Positions 8,179 to 17,221 of a DNA stretch of 64,000 nucleotides are shown here, piece by piece. Each line of letters starts with the position of its first letter. The first letter of the stretch is position 1. This DNA comes from JAPPHY01 sp965247535 (GTDB lineage: Bacteria > Chloroflexota > Dehalococcoidia > Lucifugimonadales > UBA2985): assembly GCA_965247535.1 (NCBI GenBank), contig OZ252018.1, positions 682,001 through 746,000 of the forward strand, in the 5' to 3' direction. The notes beneath the pieces are model-generated. The model searched no databases and was not told the origin of the DNA. It saw only the letters and a list, made by a program, of their open reading frames with translations. A program made the position numbers and the translations under genes.

Positions 8179-9285
8179 CTAACGCCGCTGCGGCGGCGCC
8201 CACGCCTCGCCGGGCTGCCGCGGGTGGCGGTACATGTGGCCCGAGTTGACCTCCGGAAACTCCACGCTCTCCGCCTGCGCTATCCCCTCGATGTACGCAC
8301 GGATCAGCTCGTCCTCCGCGTCGTAGGCAAAGGGGTCACCAAGCTGCTGCTCGATCTCGCCGCCAGGCTCCGGCCTGTTTGCCATAAGCCACTCTGTCGA
8401 GCGGGTCAGCGCTTCCGCCACTCCCACGACGTCGCGGTAACCCAGCTCTGTCCTGATCTTGGTGATGTCCATTTCGGTGCCCGGTCCGGCCTGCGCGCTC
8501 CCTCCACGGTACGCCCTCGCTGCCAGCGACGGCGGCAGCTCTACCAGCTCCCACTCGTGGCCCATCAAACCCGCGATGAACCGGGCGACCTGGGTCTGGG
8601 AGTACTGCGACTCCTCCCCCACGTTGTAGACCTGACCCGCTGACTCGGTCGGCTTGTCCACGCCCAGGAGCACCGCGTGCGCCGCGTTCTGCCCGAAGGC
8701 CCGCCTGCCCGCGCCCCTTCCGGCGGACACGATGAGCTGCCTGCGCTCGTCGAGCGCGCGACGCACTATGCTCCACTCCGGGTTCGCGGGAGCTCCAGGC
8801 CCGTAGATGCCAGGATAGCGGAAGATAGTCGCGTTGTAGTGGCCCTCGCTGTGTGCCTGGAGGACGGTCTGCTCCGTGACCCAGATCATGTAAGGGAGCC
8901 TGGGGCCGTTGGGGTCAACGGTGACAGGGCTGTCCTCCGGAATGGCCGCGGGCGCACCCAGGGGCCCCCATCGCGGGTCGTTGCGCGGCGCGAAGAGCAT
9001 CCCGCCGCTCACGGTGATGAGGCGCTGCGTCTTGCCCTTGAGCTCCTCTGCTATGAGGCGAATGCGCCCGTAGGTGGCGATGGCTACGTCGAAGCTGCGG
9101 CCGTCCAGTGCGGCCGCCAGTGTCTCCGCGAAGTGGGGGTCGGTGTGGATGTGCTCGACGGGCTGGACGAACTCAGCCTCGTGCTGGCCGCCGTGCAGCA
9201 CGGCAACCTCGTAGCCGCGCTCGATGAGGCCGTTGACGATGTGCGGACCGGACGGGCCGGTCCCTCCGATTACCAGAGCGTTCAT
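8179..9285 (-). CDS. NAD-dependent epimerase/dehydratase family protein
   Basis: Atypical SDR-type Rossmann protein, 368 residues, substrate unknown. The nucleotide-binding motif is at the extreme N-terminus (VIGGTGPSGPHIV), followed by a GDP-sugar-epimerase-like plan: a THTDPHF region, TVSGGMLF, a central RYPGIYGPGAP segment and a C-terminal helical part with GYRDVVGVAEAL. The classical YxxxK is not obvious, although PYMIWVTEQ near the middle occupies a similar place. I prefer ATG 9285 over ATG 9294 because GGAG overlaps the upstream ATG and is correctly spaced for the second. The C-terminus (YRHPRQPGEAWAPP) is Pro-rich. Confidence 0.8.
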   Translation of the reverse strand: MNALVIGGTGPSGPHIVNGLIERGYEVAVLHGGQHEAEFVQPVEHIHTDPHFAETLAAALDGRSFDVAIATYGRIRLIAEELKGKTQRLITVSGGMLFAPRNDPRWGPLGAPAAIPEDSPVTVDPNGPRLPYMIWVTEQTVLQAHSEGHYNATIFRYPGIYGPGAPANPEWSIVRRALDERRQLIVSAGRGAGRRAFGQNAAHAVLLGVDKPTESAGQVYNVGEESQYSQTQVARFIAGLMGHEWELVELPPSLAARAYRGGSAQAGPGTEMDITKIRTELGYRDVVGVAEALTRSTEWLMANRPEPGGEIEQQLGDPFAYDAEDELIRAYIEGIAQAESVEFPEVNSGHMYRHPRQPGEAWAPPQRR

Positions 9286-9392
9286 GCGCGACATCTCCTA
9301 GTCTACGGCCGGGGCCGTGGCGGTTCACTGCGTATGCTAAGCGATGCTCACCGCGCGGTCAACCGGCGCAACCGTCCGAACGGGGGCCTGCC

Positions 9393-10556
9393 CTACCGTT
9401 CCCGCGGCTCCCAGCCCAACTCGTCGAGGCGCTCCTTGATGATGCGCGCAACCTCCAGGTTGCCCTCAGGCGTCAGGTGGCCCGTGAGGTTCTCGGCCAC
9501 TCGTATGTACAGGTCGTCGAATACCCTCTCGAACGAGTTGCGCTGCCTGAACTCCTCCAGGAGGTCCACGTAGGGTATGCCAAGCTTCTCGTAGAGCGCG
9601 ATGAGGTGCGCGTGTGTGGGGTCCTCAGCGGCGCTCAGCCATGCCTCCTCGTCACGAAAGCCCGTTCCGTGCGGCACCTGCACGACGATCAGCTTCGCGC
9701 TCGTTGCCTGCGTGTACTCCTGCAGCGAGCGAAGCACGTGCTCGACGATGCGGTCAACGTCCCGGTGATAGCGTTCCTTGACGCCCTCGCCTAACAGGCG
9801 CCAGTATACGCGCGTAAGCCGGTTCCTCAGAAACGCGAGGGAATAGAGAGCCGGCGGGTCGAGCTCGCGATCGAGCGCGTCGTACACCTCTTGGGGAGGC
9901 GGAATGTCGGTGTTGGTGAGCTGCATGGCTCCCGTGCTTTCGTCGTACTCGAACAGGGGCTTGGCGTAGCCGTAGAAGGAAAGGGCCGTCCTGATATAGT
10001 TGTGGGGAAACGTCCCCAGCAGGACCACGTCGGGGTTGTACTGCTCTCCGTAGGCCTGGTACTTCAGCACCGCCTGATCGATGCCGTAACCCACAACGCC
10101 CATGTTGAGCACCTCACCGTTGTCCAGCAGCGTTTCGAGATATGCGGGGTAGGTCTCGTCGGAGTCCACGTACGAGCCGAACACGAAGGAGTCACCGATG
10201 GCGACAACGCGCAGGACGTCCTCGGCGGGCTGCAGGTCGTAGGTAGTGGCGCCGACGGCCCTGCCTCCGCCCGTGTTGGAGTTGTAGGGCTGGTCCCAGC
10301 CGAGGTAGGGGTCGTAGACGCCGCGACGCCAGTCGAGGTCACGTGGGTAGAGTTCCAGGAAGCTGCGCTGGTAGAACTCGGCGTCCAGGGAGCGGTCGTA
10401 GGTCAGGTCGGCGTACAGCTCTGAGGGATGGTCGATGGTAAATCGAAGGACTAGCTCCAGCACCAGCAGCAGCACTAGCAGCGAGCCAACCGACATCGAC
10501 AACCCAACGGCGATGGTCTTGAGGGTGTTCAATGAAACGTCCCGTCCGTGGGCCAT
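9393..10556 (-). CDS. membrane-anchored SGNH/GDSL-like hydrolase
   Basis: About 387 residues with one N-terminal membrane segment (residues ~12-38, rich in Leu and Val) and a large domain outside the membrane. Block I of the SGNH fold is visible as AIGDSFVFG with Ser123. The C-terminal block with a possible catalytic His is GHLTPEGN. A central GTFPHNYIRTAL may supply the block III Asn. Such proteins act on acyl or acetyl groups of glycans or lipids, but the substrate here is unknown. ATG 10556 is the first Met before the membrane segment. It is divergent from the UDG gene. Confidence 0.72.
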   Translation of the reverse strand: MAHGRDVSLNTLKTIAVGLSMSVGSLLVLLLVLELVLRFTIDHPSELYADLTYDRSLDAEFYQRSFLELYPRDLDWRRGVYDPYLGWDQPYNSNTGGGRAVGATTYDLQPAEDVLRVVAIGDSFVFGSYVDSDETYPAYLETLLDNGEVLNMGVVGYGIDQAVLKYQAYGEQYNPDVVLLGTFPHNYIRTALSFYGYAKPLFEYDESTGAMQLTNTDIPPPQEVYDALDRELDPPALYSLAFLRNRLTRVYWRLLGEGVKERYHRDVDRIVEHVLRSLQEYTQATSAKLIVVQVPHGTGFRDEEAWLSAAEDPTHAHLIALYEKLGIPYVDLLEEFRQRNSFERVFDDLYIRVAENLTGHLTPEGNLEVARIIKERLDELGWEPRER

Positions 10557-10626
10557 ACACCGGAAGGCAGCTACGATGCCGCAGGATAGCATTGCACCCG
10601 CGCGGTGTCAACGCGCACCCTCCAAA

Positions 10627-10655
10627 TTGACCTGCACAACTGCCCGTGCTATCAT
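10627..10655 (+). promoter_or_regulatory. udg-rnj-ftsK promoter (TTGACC-17-TATCAT)
   Basis: TTGACC at 10627-10632 and TATCAT at 10650-10655, with 17 bp between; TGC precedes the -10 as an extended element. It probably drives UDG and the tightly spaced genes behind it. Transcription would start near 10662. Confidence 0.7.
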
Positions 10656-10694
10656 GCGGGCAAGGGATAGCCATTGCCGATAGCCGCGGAGCCC

Positions 10695-11288
10695 ATGGAT
10701 AACCTAGACCAAATCGGCGAGGAGATTTCGGCGTGCACCGACTGCGCTCTCTCCCGCACCAGAACCCGTGCCGTCCCGGGCGAGGGGCCGCCTGATGCGG
10801 AGATTGCACTGGTAGGCGAAGCGCCGGGATTCAACGAGGACCAGCAGGGGAGACCCTTTGTGGGCGCTGCCGGCCATCTGCTGGAGGAGTTGCTCTCGCA
10901 CGCCGGCCTCAGCCGCGAGCAGGTCTTCATAACCAACACCGTGAAGTGCCGGCCGCTCAACAATCGCGATCCGCTCCCCGGTGAGATGGCCGCCTGCCGC
11001 AAGTACCTGGACCGGCAGCTGGAGGTGATCTCGCCAAAGGTCATCGTGACGCTGGGCCGCTACTCGCTGGCAAGCTTTCTGCCAGGCGAGGCCATCGGCA
11101 AGGCCAGGGGGAGGCCCCGCAACGTAAACGGGACCATCGTCTACCCCATGTACCATCCTGCGGCTGCGCTGCGTCAGCAGGCGTTCCGCAAGGTCATAGA
11201 AGAGGACATGCAGAAGCTTCCGGAGCTGCTCAGGGCAGCGCCCCAACCCCAGGAGGGGCCGCAGGAAGAACAGCTCAGCATGTTCTGA
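10695..11288 (+). CDS. type-4 uracil-DNA glycosylase (Fe-S)
   Basis: Excises uracil from DNA to start base-excision repair. 197 residues. The family-4 iron-sulfur ligands are present: CTDCALSRTR near the N-terminus, then CRPLNNRDPLPGEMAAC in the middle (CxxC plus Cx15C spacing). Motif 1 is GEAPGFNEDQQGRPFVG, and motif 2 is YPMYHPAAAL with the active-site His. The C-terminal tail is Gln/Glu-rich (PQPQEGPQEEQ). I chose ATG 10695 with GGAG at 10688-10691; a TTG at 10674 is also in frame. Only 8 nt separate it from the RNase J gene. Confidence 0.92.
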   Translation: MDNLDQIGEEISACTDCALSRTRTRAVPGEGPPDAEIALVGEAPGFNEDQQGRPFVGAAGHLLEELLSHAGLSREQVFITNTVKCRPLNNRDPLPGEMAACRKYLDRQLEVISPKVIVTLGRYSLASFLPGEAIGKARGRPRNVNGTIVYPMYHPAAALRQQAFRKVIEEDMQKLPELLRAAPQPQEGPQEEQLSMF

Positions 11289-11296
11289 GGATACAC

Positions 11297-12952
11297 ATGG
11301 CGCCACATCTGAAGGTAATACCCCTGGGCGGTCTCGGGGATATCGGCAAGAACATGATGGCCCTGGAGTGCGGCGACGACATCGTCGTCATCGACGCCGG
11401 GGTGCTCTTTCCGGCCGAGGACACCCCCGGCGTCGACTTCATAATCCCGGACATCACCTACCTCAAAGAGAATATCGACCGCGTCCGCGCGATCCTGATC
11501 ACCCACGGCCACGAGGACCACACCGGGGCTCTCCCATACGTGCTGCGAGAGCTGGATGTGCCCGTCTACGCCCCGCGCCTGGCAGCCGGCCTCATCGAGG
11601 TGAAGCTGAAGGAGCACAGGGACACCCGGGACGCCCGGCTGGAGGTCGCTTCCCCTGGCGAGCCCGTGGAGTTCGGCTGCTTCCGCGTGGAGTGGTTCCG
11701 CGTATGCCACAGCATACCGGACGCCATGGGGCTGGCCATTCAAACTCCCCAGGGGCTGGTGATCCACACCGGCGACTTCAAGGTGGACCACACGCCTGTC
11801 GACGGGCGGCCCACGGACCTCAGCAGCCTGGCGGCGCTGACCAGCGACGGCGTGCTGCTACTCCTGTCCGACTCCACCTACGCGGAGGTGCCCGGCTACA
11901 CGGCCTCCGAGCGCGTGGTGGGTGAGGCGCTCGACAGGGTGATTGCGACCGCGCACGGACGGGTGCTGGTGGCAACCTTTGCATCGCTCATATCGCGCAT
12001 CCAGCTGGTGCTGGACGCTGCGCGCAGGCACGGGCGCAGGGTGGCCTTCGTGGGACGCAGCCTCGTGGACAACGTCAACATGACCCTGAAGATGGGCTAC
12101 CTGTCCGCGCCGCCGGAGGTCATGGTGTCCCTGCGAGAAGCGAGAAACCTTCCGCCCGAAGACGTAGTCATCATGACAACCGGGAGCCAGGGCGAACCGA
12201 CCTCGGCTCTGGTGCGCATTGCAAGAGGCGACCACCGTGACGTGAGCATCATCCCGGGCGACACGGTCGTCATCTCCGCCACGCCCATTCCGGGCAACGA
12301 GACCGTGGTCAGCAAGACCATCGACAACCTGCTCCGCAAGGGCGCCGACGTCCTCCACGACCGGATCGCCCTTGTGCACGTCCACGGACATGCCAGCCAG
12401 GAAGAGCTGAAGCTCATTCTCAATCTCGTCCGCCCCCGCTACTTCGTTCCGGTTCACGGTGAGTACCGGCATCTGAAGGCGCACGCGGCGCTGGCGGGCG
12501 CTCTGGGCATGGCTCCGGACAACGCCTTCGTGATGGAGGACGGCGACGTGCTGGAAATCGGCCCCGACTGGGCCGAGGTGACGGACAGGGTGACGGCCGG
12601 CCCCGTCTTCGTGGACGGCCGGCGCACCTGGGGCATTATGAACGGCGTGCTAAGGGACCGCAGGCTCCTCGCGCAGGACGGAATCGTGGTCATGGTGGTA
12701 ACCCAGGACTCCAGGACCGGCCATCTGCTGGGACTTCCTGAGATGGTCTCCAGCGGTTTCATCGACGTGGAGGAGCAGAGCGAGATAGCCGACCTGACTG
12801 CGCAGGTGATAATGGAGGCGGTAAACGGCAATGGCGTGCAGCCCATGGACAGGGCGCAAGTCGCTCAGCGAGTGAAGGAAGTGACGGCGGGCTTTCTCCG
12901 CGAACGCACCGGAAGGAGGCCCATGATCGTCCCGGTGGTGAAGGAAGTCTAA
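11297..12952 (+). CDS. rnj: ribonuclease J
   Basis: Metallo-beta-lactamase/beta-CASP ribonuclease with 5'-exonuclease and endonuclease activity, involved in mRNA turnover and rRNA maturation. 551 residues, typical length. The N-terminus reads VIPLGGLGDIGKNMM, and the metal motif HGHEDHTGALP starts at His70. Further metal ligands lie in IHTGDFKVDH, and the beta-CASP block includes ATFASLISRIQ and the TGSQGEP loop. The later HVHGHASQEELK and VPVHGEYRHL segments are diagnostic of RNase J. The gene lies between UDG and ftsK, 9 nt before ftsK, and is probably in one transcript with both. Confidence 0.96.
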   Translation: MAPHLKVIPLGGLGDIGKNMMALECGDDIVVIDAGVLFPAEDTPGVDFIIPDITYLKENIDRVRAILITHGHEDHTGALPYVLRELDVPVYAPRLAAGLIEVKLKEHRDTRDARLEVASPGEPVEFGCFRVEWFRVCHSIPDAMGLAIQTPQGLVIHTGDFKVDHTPVDGRPTDLSSLAALTSDGVLLLLSDSTYAEVPGYTASERVVGEALDRVIATAHGRVLVATFASLISRIQLVLDAARRHGRRVAFVGRSLVDNVNMTLKMGYLSAPPEVMVSLREARNLPPEDVVIMTTGSQGEPTSALVRIARGDHRDVSIIPGDTVVISATPIPGNETVVSKTIDNLLRKGADVLHDRIALVHVHGHASQEELKLILNLVRPRYFVPVHGEYRHLKAHAALAGALGMAPDNAFVMEDGDVLEIGPDWAEVTDRVTAGPVFVDGRRTWGIMNGVLRDRRLLAQDGIVVMVVTQDSRTGHLLGLPEMVSSGFIDVEEQSEIADLTAQVIMEAVNGNGVQPMDRAQVAQRVKEVTAGFLRERTGRRPMIVPVVKEV

Positions 12953-12961
12953 GGGGGCCCA

Positions 12962-15364
12962 ATGAAACGGTTCGCCCAGCGCGTGTGGCAGCACAAGTTG
13001 GTCTCGGCCGCCGTCGTCCTGGCGCTTGTGATCGTGGCCGTCGTGGGAATCTTCCACGCTCAGATCATCGACGGCTTCATAACTGCGCGTGACTCGCTGG
13101 TGCGGACGTTTGCCTTTGGGTTCGTTCCGACGCTGATATGGGTCGTAGTGCTGGCCCTGGCGGTGTGGAAGCGACGCCATCTGCTGGAGAGGCGCTACTG
13201 GAACCGCTGGGCGGCCGCTCTCGTGGGCACGGTTGTGGTTTGGGGCGGCATGGGCTACCTGATCGGCTACGAGGGCATCCTCAATGAGGTGTCGCTGGGA
13301 GGCGAGATCGGGCAGGCCATAAAGGGCCCGTCTGACATCCTGGGCGGAGTGCGCCTCCTCGCGCTGGCCGCCGCGGCAATCACGATCGCCTCGCCCACCG
13401 GGACACTGAGGTGGCTTCGCAAGTCGGCCCACTTTACGGGCCGCGCCGCTCGCAAGGCCGCGCGCGCCCTGCCCGTGCTTGCGCGGGGCGCTCGCGCCGC
13501 CGGCAGAACAGTGGCCAGGGCCTTCAGCCTCCTGCGAAGGGGAAAGCCGGTCGCGGCCACCATCTCCGTACAGGAGGCGCCCGTACCCCGCCAGTCCGAG
13601 CGCAGCTCGGCTACGGCGCTGCGAAGGCAGCAGGCCATGCAGGAGCTGGCCCCCCGTACGCAAGGAGGCCAGAACGGCGACGGCGCCTCAGAGGAGAAGC
13701 CTGCTGAGGCTCGGCCGAGGCCTGCTTCCACGGGCCCCGCTCCGGCACCATCGTCGACGCCTCCGGCAACAGCCAGGCAACCGGCAGTGGCCGCGGCGCC
13801 GTCGGAAGTGGAGAGGCCGCCTATCCCGTACGTCTCGCCCGCAGAGCTGGCTCGCTGGGCCGTGCCTCCCGTGACGCTGCTCGCGGAGTCCCCTCCCGGC
13901 AGCCACGAGCCCGGCATCGACACGGAGGCCACGTCCGAGCTAATCGAGAACGCGCTGGCGGACTACGGCATCGAGGTTAGCGTGTCGGAGGTGAAGCCCG
14001 GCCCGACTGTGACCATGTTCGGCCTGGTGCCAGGGTGGGTCAGGCGCAATCGGCAGTCCAAGGGCGGCGGCGAGATCGCGGAAAAGTCATCCGGCAAGTC
14101 GGGCGGCCGGAGCGAAGACAGCTCGACTCGCGTGAGGGTCGACAACATACTGGCGCGCGAGAAAGATCTGGCGCTGGCCCTTGCAACCCCCAGCCTTCGC
14201 ATCGAGGCGCCCATACCCGGCGCGTCGCTCGTGGGCATCGAGGTGCCCAACCCCAAGCCGGCGATGGTCAACCTGCGCGACGTCATGGAGACGGACGAAT
14301 ACCGGTCCATGCTGGAACGCTCCAAGCTGACCTTGGCCCTTGGCACGAAGAGCGGCGGCGAGACCGCCGTCGCAGACCTGGCCCGGATGCCGCACCTGCT
14401 AATCGCCGGATCCACCGGAAGCGGCAAGAGCGTGTGCGTCAACACGGTGATCACCTCCATCATCATGCAGACCTCGCCGTGGGAGGCAAGGCTATTGATG
14501 ATTGACCCAAAGCGCGTGGAGCTGACACCCTACAACGGCGTTCCTCACCTCATCTTGCCGGTGATTGTGGAGGTGGACATGGCCGTGCAGGCGCTGAGGG
14601 GCATGATCACGGAGATGATGGCGCGCTACAAGCTCCTGGAGGAGGCCGGATCTCGCAACATCGAGAGCTACAACCGCGACCGGGCTCCTCACGAGAAGAT
14701 GCCCTTCATCGTGGTAGCCGTGGACGAGCTGGCGGACCTGATGATGTCGGCCTCCAAGGATATCGAGCACTCCATCGTCAGGCTCGCTCAACTGGGCCGC
14801 GCCACGGGCATCCACCTGGTTGTTGCGACACAGCGCCCCTCCGTAGACGTGGTGACCGGCCTGATCAAGGCCAACTTCCCGGGGCGCATCGCTTTTGCTG
14901 TGGCGTCGCAGGTGGACTCCCGCACCATCCTGGACGGCGCAGGGGCCGAGAATCTCCTGGGCCGCGGCGACATGCTTTTCCAGCCCTCGGACGCGCCCAA
15001 GCCCACCCGCGTGCAGGGCGCATTCCTTTCTGACCGCGAAATAGGCGACCTGGTCAGCCACTGGCGAAAGCAGAGCGGACCGCCTCCGCCGCCAATCTCG
15101 CTGGAGAGCCCGGAGGCGCCCAGAGAGAGCGGGCAGTCGGACGCAGGCAAAGGAGACGATCTGCTGGACAAGGCGTGGGAGCTGGCCACGCAGCACAACC
15201 GCCTGTCAACGTCGCTTCTGCAGAGGCGACTGCGGATCGGATACCCGCGAGCTGCCCGGCTTATGGACCTGCTGGAGGAGGAGGGCGTGGTTGGGCCCGG
15301 CGAGCCCGGGAAGTCCCGTGACGTGCTGGTGAGCAGAGGCAGAAGACCCGGCCCCGGAGGATGA
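12962..15364 (+). CDS. ftsK: DNA translocase FtsK/SpoIIIE
   Basis: Septal DNA pump that clears chromosome termini and activates Xer recombination. 800 residues. Four hydrophobic segments fall in the first ~150 residues, then a Pro/Ala/Ser-rich linker to about 290, then the motor. Walker A is AGSTGSGKSV with Lys489, Walker B is VVAVDELADLMM with Asp588, and the motif LVVATQRPSVDVVTG is present. The C-terminal ~65 residues form the winged-helix gamma domain (TSLLQRRLRIGYPRAARLMD) that reads polarity sequences. Start ATG 12962 follows AAGGGGG. The partner recombinase is probably the Xer protein at 3552-4556. Confidence 0.96.
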   Translation: MKRFAQRVWQHKLVSAAVVLALVIVAVVGIFHAQIIDGFITARDSLVRTFAFGFVPTLIWVVVLALAVWKRRHLLERRYWNRWAAALVGTVVVWGGMGYLIGYEGILNEVSLGGEIGQAIKGPSDILGGVRLLALAAAAITIASPTGTLRWLRKSAHFTGRAARKAARALPVLARGARAAGRTVARAFSLLRRGKPVAATISVQEAPVPRQSERSSATALRRQQAMQELAPRTQGGQNGDGASEEKPAEARPRPASTGPAPAPSSTPPATARQPAVAAAPSEVERPPIPYVSPAELARWAVPPVTLLAESPPGSHEPGIDTEATSELIENALADYGIEVSVSEVKPGPTVTMFGLVPGWVRRNRQSKGGGEIAEKSSGKSGGRSEDSSTRVRVDNILAREKDLALALATPSLRIEAPIPGASLVGIEVPNPKPAMVNLRDVMETDEYRSMLERSKLTLALGTKSGGETAVADLARMPHLLIAGSTGSGKSVCVNTVITSIIMQTSPWEARLLMIDPKRVELTPYNGVPHLILPVIVEVDMAVQALRGMITEMMARYKLLEEAGSRNIESYNRDRAPHEKMPFIVVAVDELADLMMSASKDIEHSIVRLAQLGRATGIHLVVATQRPSVDVVTGLIKANFPGRIAFAVASQVDSRTILDGAGAENLLGRGDMLFQPSDAPKPTRVQGAFLSDREIGDLVSHWRKQSGPPPPPISLESPEAPRESGQSDAGKGDDLLDKAWELATQHNRLSTSLLQRRLRIGYPRAARLMDLLEEEGVVGPGEPGKSRDVLVSRGRRPGPGG

Positions 15365-15367
15365 GCT

Positions 15368-17221
15368 TTGGTAAGGAGTCTCGCGGACCGGCTGGCCGGC
15401 TTCCTCGTTAGGACGCCCAGCCCCCCTGTCGATGAGCAGTGGCCTCTGGAGGCCTGCGCCAACTGCAACGCGTCCCTGGTGGACGAGCCCCTCTACCTGG
15501 AGCAGCACGTGTGCCCCGGGTGCCGTTTCCACTATCCCATCGCGGCTAGGGAGCGCATAGCGCTGCTTGCCGATCCCGGCACGTTCCGCGAGAGCCAGCG
15601 CTCGATAGTCTCGCTCGGCTTGGCTGCGTCGTCGCAGTTGCAGCGCAGGCGCGACAGGCGCAGGACGGGCCTCACAGAGGCGGCGATCACCGGCCGCGCT
15701 GCGATAGGCGGCGTACCGGTCATTCTCATCGTATTGGACTACCGTTTCCTGGGTGGCACTCTGGGCGCCGTGATGGGCGAGAAGGTCGCACTGGCCTTCG
15801 AGATGGGCGCACGTCGGAAGCTGCCCGTTGTGGCTGTCGTCACCAGCGGCGGCGCCAGGATGCAGGACGGCGTGCTCTCCCTGATGCAGCTTGCCAAGAC
15901 TTCCGTGGCCCTGAACCGACTGCACCAGGAAGGTATGCCATTCATATCCGTGCTGGCGCATCCCACCACCGGCCAGGCATACTCCGGCTTTGCGAACATG
16001 GCCGACGTCATTGTGGCGGAGCCGGGCGCGGTCCTGGGTCTGGCGCCTTCCAGGCAGCAGACGGGAGGATCCCGGAAGGCGCAAGCCACGTGGGCGAGCA
16101 CGGCGGAGGCACACCTGCTCCACGGCATGATCGACAGGGCCGTCGATAGGGAGCACCTGCGCGGTCTCCTCGTAAGGCTTCTGGGCGTCATGGCGCCGAG
16201 GCGTGACGACGCCGACGACGACAAAGAGTCTGCGAAGCCCGATGCGGCCGGCCCGGAAAGTGACCGGCTGGAAGAGCTGTGGCCCGCGTCGTGGGAGACG
16301 GTGCGAGTGGCGAAGCGCGGGCAGCGTCCCACGTCGCTGGACCTCATCCGCCGCGCCATGCCCGTCTTCGAGGAGCTTCACGGCGATCGCCTTCACGGCG
16401 ACGACCCAAGCGTGGTTGCAGGCCTGGGAATCCTGGGAAGCCGCCCCGTTGCGGTGATTGCCCAGGAGAGGGGCCACGACGTTTCCGCCCGTGAGCGGCA
16501 CGAGGGCCGTGCGTACCCGGAGGGGTTCCGCAAGGCCGAGAGGCTGATGAGGCTTGCCGCCAAGCTCAGGCTGCCCCTCATAACGCTCATCGACACGCCG
16601 GGGCCGAACTACGGCCTGGAGTCGGAGGAGCGCGGACTGGGCAGCGCAATCGCCTCCGCCATGTCCCGCATGGCGCAGCTCCCCGTGCCCACCGTCGCCG
16701 TTGTCGTCGGCGAGGGTGGAAGCGAGGGCGCACTCGCGCTGTCGGTTGCGGACCGGATTCTGATGCTGGAGAGCGCCACCTACGCCGTGACGTCGCCGGA
16801 GGTCAGGGCGGCCCTGCTGTATCGCGACTCGCCACGGGGTAGGCGAATCCCGGAACCGCTCACGCTAACAGCCCAGGACTGCCAGGAGCTGGGCATCATC
16901 GACGACATCGTTGTCGTGTCTCCCGAAGAAGGCCGGGCCAACCCGGACGCGCTTGCACTTGTGCTTCGAACGGCCATCGAAGGCGAGCTGGATGTTCTGC
17001 AGGCTCGCTCTCCCAGGCGTTTGCTCAGGGACAGGTACAGGAAGTATCGCAAGATGGGCGAGTACAGCTCGCACTTCCGGGTTGCTCTGACGCAGGAGGT
17101 CGCGCACCTGCAGAGCTACGTTGCGAACCGGGTGAGACGAATCCGACGGCGGAGGCGGCCGTCAAGGGCTGCGCTGCCTGCGCCGGATAACGGCGGTGAG
17201 GAGAGCGAGGGCGGAGCCTAG
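15368..17221 (+). CDS. accDA: fused acetyl-CoA carboxylase carboxyltransferase (beta-alpha, AccD-AccA)
   Basis: Carboxyltransferase of acetyl-CoA carboxylase, making malonyl-CoA for fatty-acid synthesis. One 617-residue chain contains both subunits. The N-terminal half is AccD-like, with a zinc finger at Cys30/Cys33/Cys49/Cys52 (CANC...CPGC), then VVTSGGARMQDG and HPTTGQAYSGF. A charged linker (~280-305) follows. The C-terminal half is AccA-like, with SLDLIRRAMPVFEELHGD, IDTPGPNYGLESEERG and VGEGGSEGALAL. AccD and AccA are usually separate proteins. Start TTG 15368 has GGAGG at 15356-15360. Its stop shares the palindrome CTAG with the convergent mrp stop. Biotin carboxylase and BCCP are not in the window. 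Confidence 0.92.
   Translation: MVRSLADRLAGFLVRTPSPPVDEQWPLEACANCNASLVDEPLYLEQHVCPGCRFHYPIAARERIALLADPGTFRESQRSIVSLGLAASSQLQRRRDRRRTGLTEAAITGRAAIGGVPVILIVLDYRFLGGTLGAVMGEKVALAFEMGARRKLPVVAVVTSGGARMQDGVLSLMQLAKTSVALNRLHQEGMPFISVLAHPTTGQAYSGFANMADVIVAEPGAVLGLAPSRQQTGGSRKAQATWASTAEAHLLHGMIDRAVDREHLRGLLVRLLGVMAPRRDDADDDKESAKPDAAGPESDRLEELWPASWETVRVAKRGQRPTSLDLIRRAMPVFEELHGDRLHGDDPSVVAGLGILGSRPVAVIAQERGHDVSARERHEGRAYPEGFRKAERLMRLAAKLRLPLITLIDTPGPNYGLESEERGLGSAIASAMSRMAQLPVPTVAVVVGEGGSEGALALSVADRILMLESATYAVTSPEVRAALLYRDSPRGRRIPEPLTLTAQDCQELGIIDDIVVVSPEEGRANPDALALVLRTAIEGELDVLQARSPRRLLRDRYRKYRKMGEYSSHFRVALTQEVAHLQSYVANRVRRIRRRRRPSRAALPAPDNGGEESEGGA

Noticed and set aside
9891..10424. Plus-strand frame inside the SGNH-like gene
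   Set aside because: The minus strand encodes a coherent protein with GDS and C-terminal blocks; the plus frame shows only Val/Gly-rich shadow sequence.
12650..13663. 337-residue minus-strand frame across the RNase J/ftsK boundary
   Set aside because: Antisense to two secure genes, low-complexity composition, no start signal.
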